Assembly: GCF_013409985.1 (NCBI RefSeq)
Contig: NZ_JACCBY010000007.1
Coordinates: 124,001 to 188,000, forward strand
Direction of reading: 5' to 3'
Length of the DNA stretch: 64,000 nucleotides
Origin: Sphingomonas melonis
GTDB lineage: Bacteria > Pseudomonadota > Alphaproteobacteria > Sphingomonadales > Sphingomonadaceae
Shown here: piece by piece, positions 47,215-55,006 of the stretch
Numbering within the stretch: the first letter of the stretch is position 1
Layout: each line of letters opens with the position of its first letter
Notes under the pieces: generated by a model
What the model was told of the DNA's origin: nothing
The model's database searches: none
What the model saw: only the letters and a program-made list of their open reading frames with translations
Program-made: the position numbers and the translations under genes

Positions 47215-48285
47215 TCAGGCGGCGCACACCCGGTCGCGACCCTCGGCCTTGGCGGTATAGAGCAACCGATCGGCGCGATCGAAGGCGTCGGTCAGCGTCT
47301 CGCCGGCATGGACCGCGGTCACGCCGATCGACACCGTCACCTGGCCCAGCGGCCGGTCGGTCTCGCGCAGGCGGAAGCGCTTGCTGGAGATCGTGTCGCG
47401 CACCCCGTCGAGATGCGCCGCGGCATCCGCCAGCGCGACGCCGTGCAGCAGCACCGCGAATTCTTCGCCGCCGTGGCGGACGACGAGATGGTCGTCGCAT
47501 TCGTCGGCCAGCGTCCGTGCCACTGCGCTCAGCACCCGGTCGCCGACCGGATGGCCGTGCACATCGTTGATCCGCTTGAACCGGTCGATGTCGCACACCG
47601 CGAGGCAGAACGGGCCGTCGAGCTCGCGCCGCACCGCGAACGCCTCGTCGAAGGCGCGGCGGTTGGGCAGGCCGGTCAGCGGATCGCGCCGTGCCGTGTC
47701 GTTCGCCTCGGCCAGCTTGGCGCGCAGCGCCTCCGCCTCGTCGGTCGCCTTGGCGAGCCGCGTCTCCGCCTCGCGGATACGGGTCAGCATCGCGCCGGTG
47801 ATCCGGGCGATCTCGTCGAGCCCCGCCGCGGCGGGGACCGCCGGCGCCGTGTTGCGGATCGCCGCCGCGCTCTGCGCGAGGTCGCGGCCGAAGCCGCGCG
47901 TCTCGTCCTGCATCTCGCGCATCATCGTCGCAAAGCCATCGACCTGCGCCTGTGTCGTCGCCACCAAAACGGCGGCATCCTCGTCGCACAGGCCGTGGTC
48001 GGCGGAGCGCCGGTCGGGCGACTCGGTGACGCCGCTTCCGCCGCCGGCGCCGGTACCGGCATGGACGGTGCCGCCCAGCGCCTCGATATCGGAACGGCTG
48101 AGCCGGATGCCGCCGTCGGTCAGCCGTCGCACCGCCGAGGCGATCGCCCCCTGCGGGTCGGCGATGACGTCATAGGCGAAGCTGTAATGCGCCGGCTCGG
48201 GCGACAGGCCGTGATCCGCAAGGAAGTGGCCGATCTGCGTAAACAGATCGGTTTTGCCGTCCTTCCTCGCTGCAGACCCGCGCAT
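47215..48285 (-). CDS. Diguanylate cyclase (GGDEF domain) with N-terminal helical sensor
   Basis: The 356-residue soluble protein has an N-terminal helical part (to about 190) without membrane segments, a predicted coiled coil (TRIREAETRLAKATDEAEALRAKLAEAND), and a GGDEF domain (DPLTGLPNRRAFDE, FCLAVCDIDRFKRINDVHGHPVGD, RHGGEEFAVLL). The catalytic GGEEF is intact. The RxxD product-inhibition site expected just before it is absent (CDDH at that place), so the enzyme may not be feedback inhibited. It makes the second messenger c-di-GMP. Its N-terminal signal is unknown. Confidence 0.93.
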   Translation of the reverse strand: MRGSAARKDGKTDLFTQIGHFLADHGLSPEPAHYSFAYDVIADPQGAIASAVRRLTDGGIRLSRSDIEALGGTVHAGTGAGGGSGVTESPDRRSADHGLCDEDAAVLVATTQAQVDGFATMMREMQDETRGFGRDLAQSAAAIRNTAPAVPAAAGLDEIARITGAMLTRIREAETRLAKATDEAEALRAKLAEANDTARRDPLTGLPNRRAFDEAFAVRRELDGPFCLAVCDIDRFKRINDVHGHPVGDRVLSAVARTLADECDDHLVVRHGGEEFAVLLHGVALADAAAHLDGVRDTISSKRFRLRETDRPLGQVTVSIGVTAVHAGETLTDAFDRADRLLYTAKAEGRDRVCAA

Positions 48286-48347
48286 GTCCCACCCTTCGTT
48301 CGCGAGCGCTTATAAAAGCGATTGATTAGCGGAGGGTTGCAGATTGG

Positions 48348-48878
48348 TCAGGAATGGCGGAGCTTGCGCACCGCGGCGAGCGTCAGCGCGACGTGCTGCG
48401 CCGGGTTCATGTCGTCATGGACATAGGCGACCCGGCCATCGCTGGCGATGACATAGCTGGTGCGCTTGGTCAGCGCGCGACCACCGCCGTTGAGCGCGAC
48501 GTCATAGCCCTTGATCACGCCCGGCCCGGCGCTGGCGACGGCGAACTTGCCGGCGCATTTCTCCGCCGAGAAGCGCTGCAGCGTCGGCACGTCGTCGGCC
48601 GACATGCCGATCACCGTCGCGCCCGCCTTCTGGAACTCGGGGATCGCCTCGGCGAAGGCATGCGCTTCGGCATTGCAACCGCCGGTGAACGCCGCCGGGA
48701 AGAAATACAGCACCACCGGCCCCTTCTTCAGCTGCTGCGCCAGGTCGATGCCGACCACCTTGCCGGCGACCGCGCCGCGCGTGGAGAAGGCGGGCGCCTT
48801 GGCGCCGACCGGCAGGCCGGCGAGCGCGGGGGTGGCGATCAGGGCGACGGCGGCGATGGCGGCGGGAAACAGGCGCAT
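48348..48878 (-). CDS. Exported peroxiredoxin (AhpC/TSA family)
   Basis: The 176-residue protein has a signal peptide (cut after PALAG) and a thioredoxin-like fold with the peroxidatic Cys in FFPAAFTGGCNAEAHAF (P-x3-T-x2-C). A second Cys lies in SAEKCAGKF and may be the resolving one. VIGMSADD and TKRTSYVIASDGRVAYVHDDMNP are typical of the family. It should reduce peroxides in the periplasm. It is divergent from hisN with 64 bases between starts. Confidence 0.9.
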   Translation of the reverse strand: MRLFPAAIAAVALIATPALAGLPVGAKAPAFSTRGAVAGKVVGIDLAQQLKKGPVVLYFFPAAFTGGCNAEAHAFAEAIPEFQKAGATVIGMSADDVPTLQRFSAEKCAGKFAVASAGPGVIKGYDVALNGGGRALTKRTSYVIASDGRVAYVHDDMNPAQHVALTLAAVRKLRHS

Positions 48879-48942
48879 GGAAGATCCTCTCGACTTTCGT
48901 GCACCCTAGCGCGGCCCAGGCCGCCGCGATAGGGCAGGTGCC

Positions 48943-49755
48943 ATGCCGATCACCGCCGCCGACATCCAGCTCGCCAGCCGCCTCGCCGACGCCGCCGGCG
49001 CCGCGATCCGCCCCTATTTCCGCGCCGAGCATGGCGTCGAGTTCAAGGACGACCATTCGCCCGTCACCCGCGCCGACCGCGAGGCGGAGGCGGCGATGCG
49101 CAAGCTGCTCGACGCCGAGGCGGCGGGCGACGGCGTGATCGGCGAGGAATATGGCGAGAAGCCCGGCGTCACCGGCCGGCAATGGGTGCTCGACCCGATC
49201 GACGGTACGCGCAGCTTCACCGTCGGCCGCGCGATCTTCGGCACGCTGATCGCGCTGGTCGAGGACGGCTGGCCGCTGCTCGGCATCATCGATCAGCCGG
49301 TGCAGCGCGAACGCTGGCTCGGCGTCGCCGGCCGCCCGACGACGTTCAACGGCCGGCCGACCCGCACGCGGACCTGCGCGCAGCTCGAAGGCGCGGTGCT
49401 CGCGACCACCAGCCCGCATCTGTTCGCCGAGGGTGACGTGCCGCATTACATGGCGCTCGTCGCCGCCGCCTCGGGCGGCCATACGCGCCAGGGGCCGGTC
49501 TATGGCGGCGACTGCTACAATTACGGCCTGCTGGCGAGCGGACAGCTCGACATCGTCGTCGAATCGGGCCTGCAATTGTACGATTTCGCCGCGCTGGTGC
49601 CGGTGGTCGAGGGTGCCGGCGGCCGCATGTGCGACTGGAACGGCGACCCGCTCACCGCGGCGAGCGCCGGTCACGTCCTCGCGATCGGCGACCCCGCGCG
49701 CACCGACGACGTGCTCGAGGCGATCCGCGCGACGACGGGGCATGATCTCGGGTAG
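48943..49755 (+). CDS. hisN: Histidinol-phosphatase of the inositol-monophosphatase family
   Basis: The 270-residue enzyme carries the metal-dependent phosphatase motifs: EEYGEKPG (Glu), WVLDPIDGTRSFTVG (DPIDGT) and VESGLQLYDFAALVPVVEGAGG (final Asp). KDDHSPVTRADREAE and length match HisN, which removes phosphate from histidinol phosphate; an inositol monophosphatase role cannot be ruled out. It stands alone and is followed by a composite of two repeat elements. Confidence 0.88.
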   Translation: MPITAADIQLASRLADAAGAAIRPYFRAEHGVEFKDDHSPVTRADREAEAAMRKLLDAEAAGDGVIGEEYGEKPGVTGRQWVLDPIDGTRSFTVGRAIFGTLIALVEDGWPLLGIIDQPVQRERWLGVAGRPTTFNGRPTRTRTCAQLEGAVLATTSPHLFAEGDVPHYMALVAAASGGHTRQGPVYGGDCYNYGLLASGQLDIVVESGLQLYDFAALVPVVEGAGGRMCDWNGDPLTAASAGHVLAIGDPARTDDVLEAIRATTGHDLG

Positions 49756-49801
49756 TGAGGGGGCTTACCCCGCCCCTCTAGAGCCCGCCCCTTAAATGGT
49801 T

Positions 49802-49892
49802 GTCATCCCCGCGCAGGCGGGGATCCAGACGCGCAGGTCCTGCTTGAGCCGGCACGTCGGCGTGTATGGATCCCCGCCTTCGCGGGGATGAC
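49802..49892. repeat. Family C palindromic element, copy 2 (91 bp)
   Basis: Arms of 26 bases (49802-49827, 49867-49892) with a 39-base spacer; each contains a CCCCGC/GCGGGG hairpin and the termini GTCATCCCC. It lies in the gap 49756-50070, which contains only this element and the family A element 32 bases on, the same spacing as at 1705-1930. Confidence 0.88.
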
Positions 49893-49924
49893 TATCTGGA
49901 GAGAGTCGCGCGCGCCCTCACGTT

Positions 49925-50028
49925 CGTCATCCCGGCGAACGCCGGGACCCATGGTCGCGATGTGGCCGGCAGCGGCGCGATACGCTCACCGCCTGCGTCC
50001 ATGGGTCCCGGCCTTCGCCGGGATGACG
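49925..50028. repeat. Family A palindromic element, copy 2 (104 bp)
   Basis: Arms 49925-49954 and 49999-50028 with a 44-base spacer, same layout as copy 1. It lies between hisN and the AsmA-family gene, 42 bases before the stop of the latter, and could function as a terminator for either. Confidence 0.9.
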
Positions 50029-50070
50029 AAGGGCAGGGCGGTGACCCCACTCCAGCCTCAACCCGGCCCC

Positions 50071-52248
50071 TCAGAAAATCCCCAGAAATTTCTTCCGCTG
50101 GTGGGACTTCTCGCCGCCGGTCGTCCTGCCGCTCTCGTCCTTCGCCGTCGTGCCATGGCCCACGTCGTCGCGCGCCTGGCCCTTCGTCGTGCGCTGCGCC
50201 TTGGCGGTGGCGCCGGCCAGCACCGGCCCGCACGCCGCCGACTTGGCGTCGCCGACATCGACGAACGCCAGCACCCCCGCCACCGGCGTCGCGACCAGCG
50301 CCAGCCCCAGCCCGGCGCCTGCGCGCCCCAGCAACTGGTCGCTGATCACGTTGAGCTTGGGCGCGGCGAAATAGCCACCGACGCCGACCGGCGACTGGCC
50401 GGAGAACAGGCTGAACTTCTTGCCGTCGGCGCGGAAGGCGAGATCGACCGCCTCGGTCTTGAAGCTGAACCCGCCGCGCCCGACGATGACGTTCTTGGCC
50501 GTGTCGATCAGGATCGGGTCTGCCGCCGCGACGCCGTTGCGCACGGTGAAGCCGATCAGTCCGCAATTCACCTCGACCGGCTTTTTCAGCTTATCCTCGA
50601 ACATCTTCTGCACGAAGGTGCCGAGGTCGAGTTCGGCGAGCTGGACGTTGCGCGTCCACAATTGCCCGTGCGGCATGACGAAGGCGATCCGGCCGTGCGC
50701 GGTGCTGAGCGATTCGTGGATCGAATCGCCGCGCCCTTCCAGCTGGATACGGCCCTGGATCGTCCCCGTCGTCCCCGCCTCGGCGACGCCATAGCCGGCG
50801 AGCAGCTTGCCCATCGGCGTCGGCGACAGCCTTATGTCGTAGCTGTCGAGCGCCGGCCGTTGGCGCGTGTCGAACACCCAGTCGGAGGCGACGTTGCCGC
50901 GCGCCATCGCGAAGGTCAGCGGCGACAGCGCCAGCCGCCCGCGGTCGAGGTCGAGCGTCAGGTCGACATTGCCGATCGGCAGGTTGCGCGAGCGCACGCG
51001 GTCGATCGTCCAGGTCAGGTCGGCATCGAAGCGCTGCATCGTCGCGATCGGCAGCTTCGCCTCGGGCAGGATGCGCTGCGGCGCGGCGCCGGTCGCGCGT
51101 GCCGCGGCGAGCGCGCCCTTGGTCGCGACGATATCGGGATTGTAGCCGATGAACGGCGCGGCATCGATGATGTCGAGCGTCTTGGTCGCGAGCTGCGAAT
51201 CGAGGTGAAGCCGCTCGCCGTTGACGATCGTCAGCTTGCCGGTGAGATCGCTCGCGCCGACGATGCCGCTCATCCGGGTGAAATGATACGTCTGCCCCTG
51301 CTGCACCAGTTGCGCCTTGAGCCGGTAGGTGCGGGTATGGGGAATGGCGACGCCGATGATCCCGAGCAGCTCGGACAGGTCGCGGCCGCGCGCCCGCGTC
51401 TGCAACGGAACGCCCTCGATCCCTGCGATCGACGGCAGTGTGCCGGAGACGTCGAGCACATTGTTCGCGGCCCAAGCGCGCATCACCAGCTCGTTCTTGC
51501 CGCGATTGACCGTCGCATCGGGCGCCAGCAGCCGCGCCGCCACGCGGAACGGCGTGCCGCGGATCGTGCCGTCGCCGGCGACGCCGACCGCCTTGCCGAT
51601 CCGCGCATCTGTCGAGCGGATGTCGTCGACGGAGAGATCGGCGAGCAGCCGCATCCGCGGATCGCGATAGCGCACCGTCGTGCCGCGCACGCTCGCCGTG
51701 TCGATCCGCGGGAAGTCGAGCGGCTTGCCGCCCTTCTTGTCGCTGAACGTCCAGGTGTTGGCGGTGTGCGCCGCATTCCACTCCAGGTCGACCGCACCGT
51801 TGACGAGGTCGAGCCAGTAGAGCCGCCGCTTGCCCCACAGCAGCGACAGCGGCGCGATCCGCGTGTCGATCCGCTCCGCCTGGAACAGATAGGGCCTGGT
51901 CGCCCAGGACGGGTTGGCGATCGTCATCTTCTCGGCGACGAACTTGATCCGCAGCGGCGCGAAATAGAGCTGGAAGTCGCCGGCCACGGTTACCGGCCGG
52001 TGCGTCTGGCCGCCGACGAATCGCTCGAACGGATGGCGCAGGAAGCGCCCCTTGGTGATGTAGAGGACCAGCCAGATCGCGACGATCAGTGCCAGCAGGC
52101 CGAGCAGCGCGTTGCGGACGATCCGCCCGATTCGCCGTCGTCGCTGTGCGGGCGCCGCAGCGGGTGCCGACGCAGGCGCGGACGGGGGCACGGCAGGCGG
52201 GGACGGCGGCGCGGCAGCCGGTTCCGGGGCGGGGGGCGGCGTATCCAT
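50071..52248 (-). CDS. AsmA family envelope protein
   Basis: The 725-residue protein has a Pro/Ala-rich cytoplasmic N-terminus (about 36 residues), one membrane segment (NALLGLLALIVAIWLVLYITKG), an AsmA N-terminal domain (LRIKFVAEKMTIANPSWA) and a long repeat-rich body ending in an AsmA C-terminal domain (TTGTIQGRIQLEGRGDSIHESLSTAHGRIAFVMPHGQ). Such proteins span the periplasm and are linked to lipid transport and outer-membrane assembly. The very C-terminus (from about 690) is hydrophilic and Lys/Gly-rich. ATG at 52248 is preferred over an adjacent GTG at 52251. Confidence 0.88.
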   Translation of the reverse strand: MDTPPPAPEPAAAPPSPPAVPPSAPASAPAAAPAQRRRRIGRIVRNALLGLLALIVAIWLVLYITKGRFLRHPFERFVGGQTHRPVTVAGDFQLYFAPLRIKFVAEKMTIANPSWATRPYLFQAERIDTRIAPLSLLWGKRRLYWLDLVNGAVDLEWNAAHTANTWTFSDKKGGKPLDFPRIDTASVRGTTVRYRDPRMRLLADLSVDDIRSTDARIGKAVGVAGDGTIRGTPFRVAARLLAPDATVNRGKNELVMRAWAANNVLDVSGTLPSIAGIEGVPLQTRARGRDLSELLGIIGVAIPHTRTYRLKAQLVQQGQTYHFTRMSGIVGASDLTGKLTIVNGERLHLDSQLATKTLDIIDAAPFIGYNPDIVATKGALAAARATGAAPQRILPEAKLPIATMQRFDADLTWTIDRVRSRNLPIGNVDLTLDLDRGRLALSPLTFAMARGNVASDWVFDTRQRPALDSYDIRLSPTPMGKLLAGYGVAEAGTTGTIQGRIQLEGRGDSIHESLSTAHGRIAFVMPHGQLWTRNVQLAELDLGTFVQKMFEDKLKKPVEVNCGLIGFTVRNGVAAADPILIDTAKNVIVGRGGFSFKTEAVDLAFRADGKKFSLFSGQSPVGVGGYFAAPKLNVISDQLLGRAGAGLGLALVATPVAGVLAFVDVGDAKSAACGPVLAGATAKAQRTTKGQARDDVGHGTTAKDESGRTTGGEKSHQRKKFLGIF

Positions 52249-52410
52249 CACGACCTGAATCGCGCCAGCACTCGTTCCGGTTCCGCATCGGTTGCGTTTC
52301 CTTGCCGGGTCCGCTAGGGGGCCCGCTTCCCGAGCGAGGCGCTACAGGACTGCCCGGCCATCAAGGGCTGCCGCGGCGGTTCATGCCATGCTCATAGTGA
52401 AAGGACCAAA

Positions 52411-52614
52411 ATGCCCAAGCTCAAGACCAAAAGTGGCGTCAAGAAGCGCTTCAAGCTGACCGCCAGCGGCCTGCTGAAGCACGGCGTCGCCGGCAAGCGC
52501 CACCGCCTGATCAGCCACAACAGCAAGTACATTCGCCAGAACCGCGGCACCAAGGTGCTGTCGAAGGCCGACACCGCGACGGTGAAGGCCTGGGCGCCGT
52601 ACGGCCTCAAGTAA
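52411..52614 (+). CDS. rpmI: Ribosomal protein bL35
   Basis: The 67-residue protein is complete: MPKLKTKSGVKKRFKLTASG and KRHRLISHNSKYIRQNRG are diagnostic. AAAGGA lies 6-7 bases before the start. It is followed after 12 bases by rplT in the usual order. infC, often the first gene of this operon, is not here; the upstream neighbour is the AsmA-family gene on the other strand. Confidence 0.98.
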   Translation: MPKLKTKSGVKKRFKLTASGLLKHGVAGKRHRLISHNSKYIRQNRGTKVLSKADTATVKAWAPYGLK

Positions 52615-52626
52615 GGACATCAGGAC

Positions 52627-52992
52627 ATGGCACGCGTCAAACGTGGTGTAACCACCCGCGCCAAGCACAAGAGGATTCTTGAGCAGGCGAAGGGCTATTA
52701 CGGCCGCCGCAAGAACACCATCCGTATCGCCCGTCAGGCCGTCGAAAAGGCCGGGCAATACGCCTATCGCGACCGCAAGGTTAAGAAGCGGACCTTCCGC
52801 GGTCTGTGGATCCAGCGCATCAACGCCGGCGTCCGCGCCGAGGGTCTGACCTATTCGCAGTTCATGCACGGCCTCAAGCTCGCCGGCGTCCAGCTCGACC
52901 GCAAGGTCCTCGCTGACATCGCGATGCACGAGAGCGCGGCATTCAGTGCGATCATCGCCCAGGCGAAGGCAGCGCTGCCCCAGGCCGCGTAA
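52627..52992 (+). CDS. rplT: Ribosomal protein bL20
   Basis: The 121-residue protein shows MARVKRGVTTRAKHKRILEQAKGYYGRRKN and RKVKKRTFRGLWIQRINAG, the basic N-terminal arm and core of bL20. In many bacteria it represses its own operon by binding the leader. A strong terminator follows, so the genes after it belong to a different transcript. Confidence 0.98.
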   Translation: MARVKRGVTTRAKHKRILEQAKGYYGRRKNTIRIARQAVEKAGQYAYRDRKVKKRTFRGLWIQRINAGVRAEGLTYSQFMHGLKLAGVQLDRKVLADIAMHESAAFSAIIAQAKAALPQAA

Positions 52993-53017
52993 GCGACCGG
53001 CACGGCTGATCGATCGA

Positions 53018-53048
53018 GGCGCCGGTGGGACACCACCGGCGCCTTTTT
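53018..53048 (+). terminator. Rho-independent terminator of rpmI-rplT
   Basis: GGCGCCGGTGG and its exact complement form an 11-bp stem with loop GACA, directly followed by TTTTT, 25 bases after the rplT stop. Confidence 0.93.
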
Positions 53049-53159
53049 CGTGTTTGGGCCATTTGCCGCGCCACAATTCACGTCGCCGCTATGACGAAGA
53101 AAGGGGGGCTTCCTCGAGGCCAGCCGTGCACCAATTGCATGCGCCCCGTCGCGCCCCTT

Positions 53160-53262
53160 CGTCATCCCGGCGAAGGCCGGGACCCATGGACACGGGCGGC
53201 GGACGGCAGCGCGCACCACCGGCACACCGCAACCATGGGTTCCGGCTTTCGCCGGAATGACG
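53160..53262. repeat. Family A palindromic element, copy 3 (103 bp)
   Basis: Arms 53160-53189 and 53233-53262 with a 43-base spacer; the right arm has four changes from the others. The spacer shares ACxCGGGCGGC with copy 1. It fills much of the 339-base gap 53049-53387 between the rplT terminator and the GIY-YIG gene; the remaining part must hold the promoter of GIY-YIG-pheST, but none is clear. Confidence 0.9.
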
Positions 53263-53387
53263 AAGGGGCGGGAGCGGCGTCGACCCGACCAACGGCCAAA
53301 CCGTCACCGTCCGCCCGTACGGTTCCCGCCGCGACCGTTCGGCCGGCCCTCGCCGGCGCAACCAACGGCGCGACCGAGGGAGCCATC

Positions 53388-53726
53388 ATGCGCGACGTCT
53401 TCCAGCCCTGCGTCTACATCCTCGCCAGCCGTCGCCACGGTACGCTCTACGTCGGCGTCACCTCGAACCTGCTCGTCCGCATCGTCCAGCACCGCGAGGG
53501 GTTGATCCCGGGCTTCACCAAGGCATACGGCGTACGGATGCTCGTCTGGTACGAGATGCACGACACGATGGAGGCCGCCATCGTCCGTGAGAAGCGGTTG
53601 AAGGACTGGCGGCGCGCGTGGAAGATCGCCCTGATCGAAGCGCAGAATGAAGATTGGGCCGACCTCGGCGTCGGATTGGGGCTGCCCCGCCTGGCGTCGG
53701 CAGCTGTGAAAGAGAGCGATACGTGA
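53388..53726 (+). CDS. Single-domain GIY-YIG nuclease family protein
   Basis: The 112-residue protein has the GIY-YIG core: CVYILASRRHGTLYVGVTSNLLVRIVQH, where VYI and YVG stand for GIY and YIG, Arg in the next helix, and the Glu in EAAIVREKRLKDWRRAWK. It belongs to the small YhbQ/COG2827-like group often annotated as excinuclease-like domain proteins; a nuclease activity on structured DNA is plausible but not established. AGGGAG precedes ATG 53388 by 6 bases. Its stop overlaps the GTG start of pheS (53723-53726). It is flanked on both sides by family A repeats. Confidence 0.9.
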   Translation: MRDVFQPCVYILASRRHGTLYVGVTSNLLVRIVQHREGLIPGFTKAYGVRMLVWYEMHDTMEAAIVREKRLKDWRRAWKIALIEAQNEDWADLGVGLGLPRLASAAVKESDT

Positions 53727-54898
53727 CCGAAGACCTCGATACCCTGCGCGACCATCTGCTGACCGCGATCCCCGCCGCGCCGAGCCTCGACGCGCTCGAA
53801 GCCTTGCGCGTCGAGGCGCTCGGCAAGCAGGGCAGCGTCTCGCAACTGCTCAAGACGCTGGGCAAGATGAGCCCCGAGCAGCGCCAGTCGGAGGGGCCGC
53901 GGATCAACGGCCTGCGCGAGGCCGTCGCCGAGGCGATCGCCACCCGCAAGGCAAGCCTCGACCGCGCCGCGCTCGACGCGCGGCTCGCCGGCGAGACGCT
54001 CGACATGACCTTGCCCGCCGATGCCCCGCTCGCCGGCACGGTCCACCCGGTCAGCCAGGTGATGGACGAACTTGCCGAAATCTTCGCCGACCTCGGCTTC
54101 GCGGTCGCCACCGGCCCGGAGATCGAGGACGACTGGCACAATTTCACCGCGCTCAACATTCCCGAGACGCATCCGGCGCGCGCGATGCACGATACCTTCT
54201 ATTTCGAGCCGCAGGCGAGAACGGCTCGCGACGGGCAAAGCCCGTCGTCGAACGGCGAGCTTGGCTCGCCGTCGGCCGTGCTCGCGACTGACGTCGCTGC
54301 GCGGATGCTGCTGCGCACGCATACCAGCCCGGTGCAGATCCGCACGATGCTGAACCAGCAGCCGCCGATCCGCATCATCGCGCCCGGCCGCACCTATCGC
54401 TCGGACAGCGACGCGACGCACACGCCGATGTTCCATCAGGTCGAGGGGCTGGTGATCGACAAGGGGATCACGCTCGGCCATCTCAAATGGACGCTGGAGA
54501 CCTTCCTCAAGGCGTTCTTCGAGCGTGACGATATCGTCCTGCGCCTGCGCCCAAGCTATTTCCCCTTCACCGAACCCTCGGCGGAGGTCGACGTCGGCTA
54601 TACGATCGAAAAGGGCAAGCGCGTCATCGGCGGGTTCCCAGAGGGCAAGGACTCCGGCTGGATGGAGGTGCTCGGCTCCGGCATGGTCCACCCCAAGGTG
54701 ATCGCCGCGTGCGGGCTCGATCCCGAGGAATGGCAGGGCTTCGCCTTCGGCTGCGGCATCGACCGGCTGGCGATGCTCAAATACGGCATGGACGATCTGC
54801 GGCCGTTCTTCGACGGCGATATCCGCTGGCTGAAACATTACGGTTTCTCGGCGCTGGACGTGCCAACGCTGTCGGGCGGCGTCGGCGCGGGCGCGTGA
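53723..54898 (+). CDS. pheS: Phenylalanyl-tRNA synthetase alpha subunit with in-frame palindromic insertion
   Basis: The 391-residue subunit has the N-terminal coiled coil (residues 1-90) and the class II catalytic core: HPVSQVMDELAEIFADLGFAVATGPEIEDDWHNFTALNIPETHPARAMHDTFYF, then LLRTHTSPVQIRTM (motif 2 region), PGRTYRSDSDATHTPMFHQVEGLVID, and motif 3 FGCGIDRLAMLKYGMDDLR. Between DTFYF and LLRTHTS, where E. coli PheS has only a few residues, lie about 30 residues (about 161-190), encoded largely by two back-to-back perfect hairpins. The start is GTG, overlapping the GIY-YIG stop. With PheT it forms the alpha2-beta2 enzyme that charges tRNA-Phe. Confidence 0.95.
   Translation: MTEDLDTLRDHLLTAIPAAPSLDALEALRVEALGKQGSVSQLLKTLGKMSPEQRQSEGPRINGLREAVAEAIATRKASLDRAALDARLAGETLDMTLPADAPLAGTVHPVSQVMDELAEIFADLGFAVATGPEIEDDWHNFTALNIPETHPARAMHDTFYFEPQARTARDGQSPSSNGELGSPSAVLATDVAARMLLRTHTSPVQIRTMLNQQPPIRIIAPGRTYRSDSDATHTPMFHQVEGLVIDKGITLGHLKWTLETFLKAFFERDDIVLRLRPSYFPFTEPSAEVDVGYTIEKGKRVIGGFPEGKDSGWMEVLGSGMVHPKVIAACGLDPEEWQGFAFGCGIDRLAMLKYGMDDLRPFFDGDIRWLKHYGFSALDVPTLSGGVGAGA
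54229..54272 (+). repeat. Two adjacent hairpins inserted in frame in pheS
   Basis: CGACGGGC/GCCCGTCG with loop AAA (54229-54247) is followed by ACGGCGAGC/GCTCGCCGT with loop TTG (54252-54272). They encode most of the extra segment in PheS and leave the frame open. They look like an intergenic palindromic element captured by the gene. No second copy was seen in the window. Confidence 0.7.
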
Positions 54899-54960
54899 TC
54901 CTGTCGGCGATCGGATGAGCATGATGGCGGATGCAGGCGGGCGTCACGAACCGCCGGCAT

Positions 54961-54990
54961 CCATGGGTCCCGGCGTTCGCCGGGATGACG
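54961..54990. repeat. Family A single arm between pheS and pheT
   Basis: A lone 30-base arm (CCATGGGTCCCGG to GGGATGACG) lies 17 bases before the pheT start, without the opposite arm. The rest of the 108-base gap shows no gene. The arm's hairpin sits in the presumed pheST transcript upstream of the pheT ribosome site. Confidence 0.82.
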
Positions 54991-55006
54991 AAGGTCTGGA
55001 ATCGAT

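Noticed and set aside
53160..54990. Group I intron or homing element at pheS associated with the GIY-YIG gene
   Set aside because: The GIY-YIG frame is a free-standing gene with its own ribosome site, pheS is not interrupted by it, and no intron core was seen.
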